A DNA stretch of 64,000 bases from Paguma larvata (lineage: Eukaryota; Chordata; Mammalia; Carnivora; Viverridae): positions 13,376,001 to 13,440,000 of the forward strand of contig CM057844.1 of the NCBI GenBank assembly GCA_030068075.1, read 5' to 3'. The position numbers were made by a program, and so were the translations under genes. The notes beneath the pieces were generated by a model. The model was not told where the DNA came from, did no database searches, and saw only the letters and a list, made by a program, of their open reading frames with translations. Below, one piece after another: positions 56,711 through 64,000 of the stretch (position 1 is the stretch's first letter; every line of letters starts with the position of its first letter).

Positions 56711-57955
56711 TAGACTATCACTGATGTTATAGGGATGTTTAAATAAAGTAGACAATACTGTATTTTGTTGCAATTTATTTATGATTTCCAATCAAATGTT
56801 CTGGTATTAGAAAAAATTATCTAAATTCTATCTCTGGAATGTAGTCCATAGTTATTATCCTTTAGGATTTTTTCAAGGCATGGATAATCTCAAATAATGA
56901 ATTAGTTTTAAAACTACTTTGTTTCTAATTTTTTAATTCAGTGTCAGAAACATACACATAACCCCACCTTTATGATCCAAGTAAATGAAATACACAGATT
57001 TTCTATTAAATTTCTCATGGTCTACACTGCAGAAATGCTCTTTAACTGACAAAAACACAATTACATATACACACCATACAAAAAAAGTTCATTTTCTACA
57101 ATCTCTCAGCATCCTCCTGAGTTGGCTATAGGAATAGCAACATTGAAGCTGGCTGAGTAACTAAGTAGAGAAATTACAGTTAATCCAAGGAACGAATCAC
57201 TGCATCCAGAAATCAAACCAAACACATGTTTAAAAAAAAATAATAAAACACTAAGATTTTTCCCCCCAAGTGTTGAACATACTCAGTTTCACTGGGGTCA
57301 TAACAATGAGTTTCCAAATTTTGAAACCCATTGGACCCTTAGCCTGTCTGATTTTCTAACTAAGCTACAGTCTTCTGGAGTTGATTTCATCAGTGGCTGG
57401 TGAAGCATGACTCTTATATATATATATATATATATATATATAAGCTTTTCTTCTTAAAACAACATTTTGATGAGCTAAGCATAAATTAATCAGAAACATA
57501 TGGATGAAATTGACTCCAAAATACATATGGGTTTAAAAAATAAGAAAAGTACTTAGGGCAAAACACACTTAAGGTTTTATAAGCCCAGTATGTTAGAAAA
57601 CTGTAGGAAGAGAATTCCAAAATATGACCTCCCCTTATCTGTGTCATGGTCAGCAAAGTTTCTGTTATCTTCTTATAGAAAAAGGAAGTCAAGAAGTAGA
57701 TGAGCACCGTGAGATTGCTCAGCCTTAGAGCCCACTTTCTAAGGCCAGACATTGTGGTTTTAGTCTGTCTGCTGCTGATTCTTTGAGAAAAAGTGGAAAT
57801 TGAGAGAGATTTCTTAGTGGGACACAAGGGTCTGTGACCACCCCTCTAGGTTTATCCTCTCCTTTGAAGACAAAACATCCATATTTTCCACTTCTGGGGC
57901 AATTCTTCTCTAGTATAATTTGCTGTTCCAAATCAACATGTAAATATAATGAATT
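56711..57955. other. Unassigned DNA with a (TA)n run
   Basis: No gene is recognised. A pure TA run lies at 57415-57442. The minus-strand frames at 57486-57827 and 57725-57931 carry no motif. Confidence 0.5.
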
Positions 57956-57959
57956 TATT

Positions 57960-58480
57960 ATCTCTCCTTATTTCTCGGTCTCCCATCTTCCAGAAACAAA
58001 ATACTGAGGGCATCTTTGACTCCTTTTTCCTCTTAATTCCTTATATCCCATCAGTCATCAAGTTCTGCCAAACTATCCTTTGAAATTCATACTCTCTGCA
58101 TCCTGACTGCTATCACCCTCATCCAGCCCCACATCACCTCGCACCTGGATTACAAGGGCAGCCACAAAGCTGACCCTACTGATTCCTCCTAACCTCTAGG
58201 CCACTCCACACACTACCATCAGTCTAATGTTTAACCCATGCTTTCATCATATCACCTTTCTCCTTCTCCTCTGTTTCTTTTACTCTATGTGAAATTTAAG
58301 TTCTTCTGTCTGCCTCCCAAGTTTCCTCATAACATAGATATACTCTACCTCTGCAAGCGTGTTTTCCATTTTTGTTCAATACCCACCACCTCCCAGAGTT
58401 TGGCATTAGCCATATGCTATGGTCAGTTTATGTTTCAACTTATATTCCCAAACATCATTTCCTAACTACTTATTTCCTCA
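57960..58480 (+). mobile_element. L2-type LINE fragment, plus strand
   Basis: GGCATCTTTGACTCCTTTTT, CATCAGTCATCAAGTTCTGC, GCATCCTGACTGCTATCACC and TCGCACCTGGATTACAAGGG match the C-terminal RT region of CR1/L2-type LINEs in order (SRLDYCN-like, here SHLDYKG). Old and broken. Confidence 0.55.
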
Positions 58481-58631
58481 CTTGTATTTATCTTTCTTCT
58501 GCGTGTTTATGGCATGATAACTACATCACAAAATGTGGGCAACCTCACTAATGTGATATTTAAGTGAATACCTGAATGATAAGAGGACTTACCTCACAAA
58601 GGGTGGCAGGGAAATAGCATGTGCAAATGCC

Positions 58632-59815
58632 CTATAATGTTCCGGGGTGTTCTTTATAGATTTTGGATACTAGCCCTTTATCCGATATGTTATTTGCAAT
58701 TATATTTTCCCATTCCCTTGGTTGCCTGTTAGTTTTGTTGGTTGTTTCCTTTGCCGTGCAGAAGGTTTTTATCTTGATGAGGTCCCAATAGTCCATTTTT
58801 GCTTTTAATTCCTTTGCTTTTGAGGATGTGTCGAATAAGAAATTAGTGCAGCTCAGGTCAAAGAGGTTTTTTCCTGCTTTCTCCTCTAGGATTTTGATGG
58901 TTTCCTGTCTCACATTCAGGTCCTTCATCCATTTAGAGCATATTTTTGTGAGTAGTATAAGAAAGTGGTCTAGTTTCATCCTTCTGCATGTTGCTGTCCA
59001 GTTCGCCCAGCACCATTTATTACAGAGGCTGTCTTTTTTTCCATTGGATATTCTTTCTTGCTTTGTCAAAGATTAGTTGGCCATATGCTTGTGGGTCCAT
59101 TTCTGGGTTTTCTATTCCATTCCATTGGTCTATGTGTCTATTTTTTGTGCCAATACCATACTGTCTTGACGATTACCGCTTTATAGTAGAGGTTAAAGTC
59201 TGGCATTGTGATGCCTCCCACCTTGGTTTTCTTCTTCAGTATTACTTTGGCTATTCGGGGTCTTTTGTGGTTCCATACAAATTTTAGGATTGTTTGCTCT
59301 AGCTTTGAGAAGAATGCTGGTGCAGTTTTGATTGGGATTGCATTGAATGTGTAGATTGCTTTGGGTAGTATTGCCATTTTAACGATATTTATTCTTCCGA
59401 TCCATAGGCATGGGAATTTTTTCCATTTCCTTGTGTCTCCCTCAATTTCCTTGATAAGTTTTTTATAGTTTTAAGCGTAGAGATATTTTACATCTTTGGC
59501 TAGGTTTATTTCTAGGTATTTTATGGGTTTTGGTGTAATTGTGAATGGAATTAGCTTCTTGATTTCTCTTTCTGTTGCTTCATTGTTGGTGTATAGAAAT
59601 GCGACCCATTTCTGTACACTGATTTTGTATCATGCAACTTTGCTGAATTCACGGATCAGTTCTAGTAGGCTTTTGGTGGATTCTGTCGGGTTTTCCAGGT
59701 AAAGTATCATGTCGCCTGTGAAAAGTGAAAGTTTGACTTCATCCTTGCCAATCTTGATGCCTTTTATTTTGTTCTGTAGTCTTATTGCTGATGCTAGGAC
59801 ATCCAACATTATGTA
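58632..59815 (-). pseudogene. Inverted ORF2 segment of the L1, broken
   Basis: Minus-strand frames at 58632-59069 and 59138-59377 read long stretches of L1 ORF2 C-terminal protein with few breaks. They include [20 protein letters not shown], the usual ORF2 segment after the RT. The endonuclease domain is absent. The reading frame and the FTGDM change make it non-functional. Confidence 0.88.
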
Positions 59816-60495
59816 AACTATAGATGTTGATGAGGATGTGGAGAAACAGGCACCCTCCTACACTGTTGGTGGGAATGCAAACTGGTGTAGCCACTCTGGA
59901 GAACTGTGTGGAGGTTCCTCAAAAAAATGAATATAGAACTACCCTATGACCCAGCAATAGCACTGCTAGGAATCTACCCAAGAGATACAGGAGTGCCGAT
60001 GCATAGGGGCACGTGTGCCCCAATGTTTATAGCAGCACTTTCAACAATAGCCAAATCATGGAAAGAGACTAAGTGTCCATCAACTGATGAATGGATAAAG
60101 AAGATGTGGTATATATATATATACAATGGAATACTACACGCCAATGAGAAAGAATGAAATCTGGCCATGTGTGGCAACATAGATGGAACTGGAGGGTATT
60201 CTGCTAAGTGAAATAAGTCAGTCAGAGAAAGACAAATACCATATGTTTCCACACATAGGTGGACTTTGCGAGACTTAACAGAAAACCAGGGGGGGGAGGG
60301 GAAGAATGGAAGGAAAAAAGACACAGAGATGGAGGGAGACAAAACATAAGAGACTCTTAAATACTAAGAACACACCAAGGGTTGAGGGGAGTATGGGAGG
60401 CAGGAGAGTGTGTGAGGGGCACTGAGAAGGGCACGGGTTGGGATGAGCACTGGGTGTTGTATGGAAACCAATTTGACAATAAAAAGTTTAAAAAA
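58650..60495. mobile_element. Carnivore L1 with 5' inversion (twin priming)
   Basis: The left part, 58650-59815, is ORF2 sequence on the minus strand (RT to near the C-terminus). The right part, 59820-60495, is plus strand: the last part of ORF2, from about VDEDVEKQ, then the 3' UTR and poly(A) at 60489-60500. The minus part covers ORF2 upstream of the plus part, with a short stretch missing between them. This is the signature of twin priming during insertion. The RT catalytic FADD is changed to FTGDM at about 59705-59740. Sequence is close to the young 3' ends elsewhere in the window. No target duplication was resolved. Confidence 0.93.
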
Positions 60496-60774
60496 AAAAC
60501 ACTGTACCTTCAAATTTCAGAAATCACAGTTTTTGCAAATGTTTACAGAAAATTTCCAAAATGACACACCAGAATTTCACCAGAAAATCTCACCAAATTT
60601 CAAAAAATTGAAATAATTTGGAGGATATACTCTATTACAGTAGAATTAGGCTAAAGGTCATATCAAAAAGATAACTAGAAAGTATCTTTTTTGAAATTAA
60701 GGAATACTTCTCTAGGTAATCTGTTGGTCAAATAAGAAACAATTAAAATTAGAAAATATTTTTAACTGAATTAA

Positions 60775-61098
60775 GAGTTGACTGTCAAACAACACAGGGT
60801 GCCAACTCTTGCACAATCAAAAATCCACATATAACTTTTACTTCCCAAAACATAACTACTAATGGCCTACTGTTGACCAGAAGCCTTACCAATAACATTA
60901 ACAATCAATTAATATATTTTGTGTGTTATATGTATTATATGCCATATTCTTACAATAAAGAAAGGTAGAGAAAAGGTTACTATGAAAATCATAAAGAGGA
61001 GAAAATACATTTACAGTACTATACTGTATTATGTGGAAACAAATCCAAATATAAATGGACCTGTGCAGCTCAAACCCCTGTTGTTCAAGGGTCAACTG
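60775..61098. mobile_element. Tigger2/MER28-type DNA transposon
   Basis: Inverted termini read GAGTTGACTGTCAAACAACAC at the left and the complement of TGTTGTTCAAGGGTCAACTG at the right. Internal landmarks are AAAATCCACATATAACTTTT, CTACTGTTGACCAGAAGCCT, GTGTGTTATATGTATTATAT and GAGAAAATACATTTACAGTA. TA follows the right end as expected for a mariner-type target. About 324 bases, near the size of the nonautonomous form. Confidence 0.9.
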
Positions 61099-61100
61099 TA

Positions 61101-64000
61101 TAAGAAATATAGTACATATTAAAACATATATAACTAAAATCATGCTTTAAAGAAAGTTCATGGCCTTAAACGCATATATTTAAAAATAAGAATGGCTGAA
61201 AGTCAATAATCAAAATATCCGTATCAAGAAGTTAGGAAAAAGAAAAACAGTGGATACAAAGAACATAGAAAAAGGAAATAACATGCATAAAAAAAGAATT
61301 TGGCCTAACTTTCCTTAAAGTATAGTGTTCCTAGTCTCTGATCACTTGCAAACAGTATCCAAGAATCTTGCATGGATGGAATCAAACAGTGATTCCCCCT
61401 AGATCTTCTCCGTTATCTTTCAGGAAAAAATGCATGACTATGAGCAGGATATTTTTTTGGTTTTATTTTTTCTCAAAATTCCTTTTTTTTTTTACTCATA
61501 GGTGAAAAGACACTGAAACCAAGGCTCTTAAGACTCATGAAAATAATTAAACTCTAGATTCATTAGCCGATGTCAGTGCTGGGTTCCTAGAACATTCTAG
61601 GGTACCTCACCCAATTCTCAAAATGTGGGATGGACCTATGTATGCCAACAACTCAGAGTTCTCTCCCTGAATAATGAAGTGATTAGAATGTTCCTTACAA
61701 AGAACCTCAGAGTTAATTATTATCTAGAAACCAATAGATAATAACATTCTAAACTCTGTAATGCCCCAGAATTCCAGTCAACTTTGAGCTATATAGTCCC
61801 AACATCTGGTAAAATACCTGGTAGAAAGTGGGCCTTCATTAATTCCCTGTTGAATTAATGTCATATGTCAGTGAGCAGGAAATGTAAGTTTAGAAGTAAG
61901 ACAGCCCATATGAACTCAAAACTGTAAATTCAAAATCAAGTTATAATGTCATAGTATTGTTTACTAAGTTTTGAACAAAATACAACTAGTCATATTTTCA
62001 TACCAGGGATAATAAGTCTGTTGCCCCATAAAGAATTAACTTGTCTTTGAGTTCATGTTCTGCTAATTCATGATATTAAGGTTAGTATAGTTTCACTTAA
62101 ACTGCTGAATGTATTGAATTCAGATCAGAATTCTTTCAAATCCCATTTTACTAGATTCCAGAATCACTTCAGAGTCCAGATTGACTGTCCTCATTTTTTG
62201 CCCCACCCGGACTAATAAGCCAATCCTTTCTATAGTCACCAAAAAAGAATATATAAAGAAGTACAACAGGTCATAAAAGTTAGCACAATTAGATGGATAT
62301 GTTGACATGTAAAAACAACTGGCAGGGTGATTAGTATAAATTTTAATAGCACAACTTTTGGAGGGGTTGCACAACTTTATCACAATCTCACTATTTGTGA
62401 ACAATGTAGCCATTGCTGGTCTGTGGCAATGAAAAAGCTTCATAGCACCCAAACACCATCAGAGGTTCTATATTTACCTTACATCTGCCAATAACCCATG
62501 TTCTCTCATTTTCTGTGTAAAAGAGCTCCATGTGGGCCAGATTTAATTTGATGCAGAAATACTATGTCACTTCCAATAAAAGCAAAAAGGAAAGAGAGAT
62601 TCACACAATAACCTATCGAAGATGGCAGTTCATGCTGGTGTTTGGAATAGTTTGGAGGTATTGTTTTGTTTACTGAATAGTCAAGTTGAAAGGAAGGTGC
62701 ACAAGCCTGATTAGAATGGCCTCTGCAGATCTGTTTTCCAAATAGAAAACATATGCCCCTTTGAGGAGAGCTCTTCATTCCCAGATACAAGTGAATTTGA
62801 AAACAGTTTGACTCTGGGTAAGAAGAATATAATATAGCATCTTTCCTTACATGAGGTAGGTCCAGAGCAAACTTCTGATGACCAAAGTAAAATGCATACC
62901 AATTGTGACCAAAGACTTTTTACCTAATGCACAAGCCAAGGAGAGCCTCAGACACCATTATATTCAATCCCCTGTTGATTTCTCTAGGTGCAGATACTGA
63001 TGCCTAAGGAGATTATTTGATTAGACCTAAAACCACACAGCAAATCCATAGCCAACTTGGAGTCTCAATGCTGGTCTCTTGATTTACAATTTAGTCCTCA
63101 ATATTATGTGATATCAACATCAGAATAAATTTCCAAAACTTCATTTGGAGTAAAAATTGGGGAAAACTTAACTGTAACAAGACTGGAAAGATAAAGAGAT
63201 AAGTCATTTCTCATTCAATCAGAGAAAATCCTATATGTGAGTCGAATTAATATTTTTTCTGTGATTCATATAAGACTCCAGGAGCAAATAAGATGAATTG
63301 TCTCTTATTTTCCAGTAGAGTATTTTCATTTTTTTCCATTTAGACACTTGGGAAGTAATATTAAAAAGTAACTGAATTATTTTGTTCTGGCTAAATGCAG
63401 GACTGTCATCTTACATAAATACATATTACCAAAAGAAAAACACACAAAATATTAACTTAATGATAAAATAGCTAGTCATGATCTCTTTTCTGTGTGCAGT
63501 CAACTTATACACATACATGTATTTATTCATGAATTGTGATTTTTTTGATGAAAAATAATGATTTGAAGTTGTTTAAATGTCCCAATTCTGAAATGAACAA
63601 ACTGTTCATGTCAGCTTTAAACATCAGAAATGCAAGTCTATTGCTTAAAACCCATCCTTTTGTAAGCACCTTCAAGCCTTGAAAAATCTGAATCTCTCTC
63701 TAGATGTAGAAGCTGTAAACATCCTAAGATTTTTTTTATTGTATCATTCCAAAAAAAAAAAAAAAAAGATCTGAGGAAAGGCAGACATTTAAAATAAAGC
63801 TCTGTTACTGGAAAACAGACAGTCTCCATCCTCATTCTGAGTAATGTCTGCCTCTGTTCAGTTAAACAACCCACGAAGAAAGTAATAGACAAAGACATGC
63901 CAGATGAAAAACATCACACTCCAAAACGATACCTAGTGAAGAAACCCAGCAATCACTTTGCCCACAGACTGACTTCTGAAAATATATTAGGAAATGGGGT
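61101..64000. other. Unassigned DNA to the window end
   Basis: No gene is supported. An L2-like 3' bit lies near 61790-61860 and a MIR-like minus patch near 62990-63110. A-run at 63751-63768. Minus-strand frames at 62120-62452, 62506-62902 and 63638-63898 have no recognised motif or splice context. Confidence 0.45.

Noticed and set aside
1..64000. A new biological system such as a defence locus, operon or gene cluster
   Set aside because: The window is carnivore intergenic or intronic DNA dominated by transposon remains, with no intact set of genes.

Overview
This is vertebrate nuclear DNA from a carnivoran, most likely a felid. Sixteen copies of a tRNA-derived SINE of the feline CAN/SINEC type are present, with a head around CCTGGGTGGCTCAGT, an internal (CT)n block and an AAATAAA-rich tail. 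Carnivore-type LINE-1 3' ends accompany them. There is no bacterial, plasmid or phage signature: no operons, no long open frames outside transposons, low GC, and abundant microsatellites. I find no intact protein-coding gene, no functional RNA gene and no CRISPR array. The window is intergenic or deep intronic. The only non-repeat coding hints are two short splice-acceptor-led open frames (39007-39309 and 44255-44368), both weak and unidentified.

Layout. 1-1.5 kb: unassigned DNA with a (CT)n run. 1.5-5.76 kb: an old minus-strand L1 split by a younger 5'-truncated L1 with a perfect 18-bp target duplication. 6.0-6.3 kb: a SINEC fused to an L1 3' end inside one target duplication. 8.1-8.3 kb: a long GAA/GGA polypurine tract. 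9.3-10.2 kb: an L2 3' end and a SINEC. 12.8-13.4 kb: an old L1M 3' end. 15.85-20.09 kb: an L1 that keeps its 5' region, ORF1 region and the first half of ORF2 but lacks its 3' end. 20-26 kb: mostly unassigned, with MIR and MER5-like fragments. 26.0-30.35 kb: seven SINECs in 4.3 kb, three of them stacked in one arm of a palindromic DNA-transposon remnant whose other arm holds a solo class-II-like LTR.

31.7-36.9 kb: a 5'-truncated L1 carrying a SINEC, an L1M 3' UTR, a (TA)n array with a tandemly copied flank, another L1 3' end, and a SINEC with a GATA array. 38.8-41.4 kb: (CT)n, the candidate exon, L2 pieces, and an MLT1 LTR. 42.8-49.9 kb: three more SINECs, MIRs, and an L1M 3' UTR split by a SINEC. 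49.9-58.6 kb: largely unassigned, with MIR and L2 pieces and one SINEC. 58.65-60.5 kb: a young L1 with a classic 5' inversion. 60.8-61.1 kb: a Tigger2/MER28-type DNA transposon. 61.1-64 kb: unassigned.

Nothing here acts together as a gene system. What the window records is a history of retrotransposition: L1 machinery mobilising itself and SINECs, insertions nested in insertions, an apparent template-switch chimera, and a twin-priming inversion. Element family names come from recalled consensus patterns, not from a database search, so boundaries are usually good to about 10-30 bases, and exact only where a target duplication is given.
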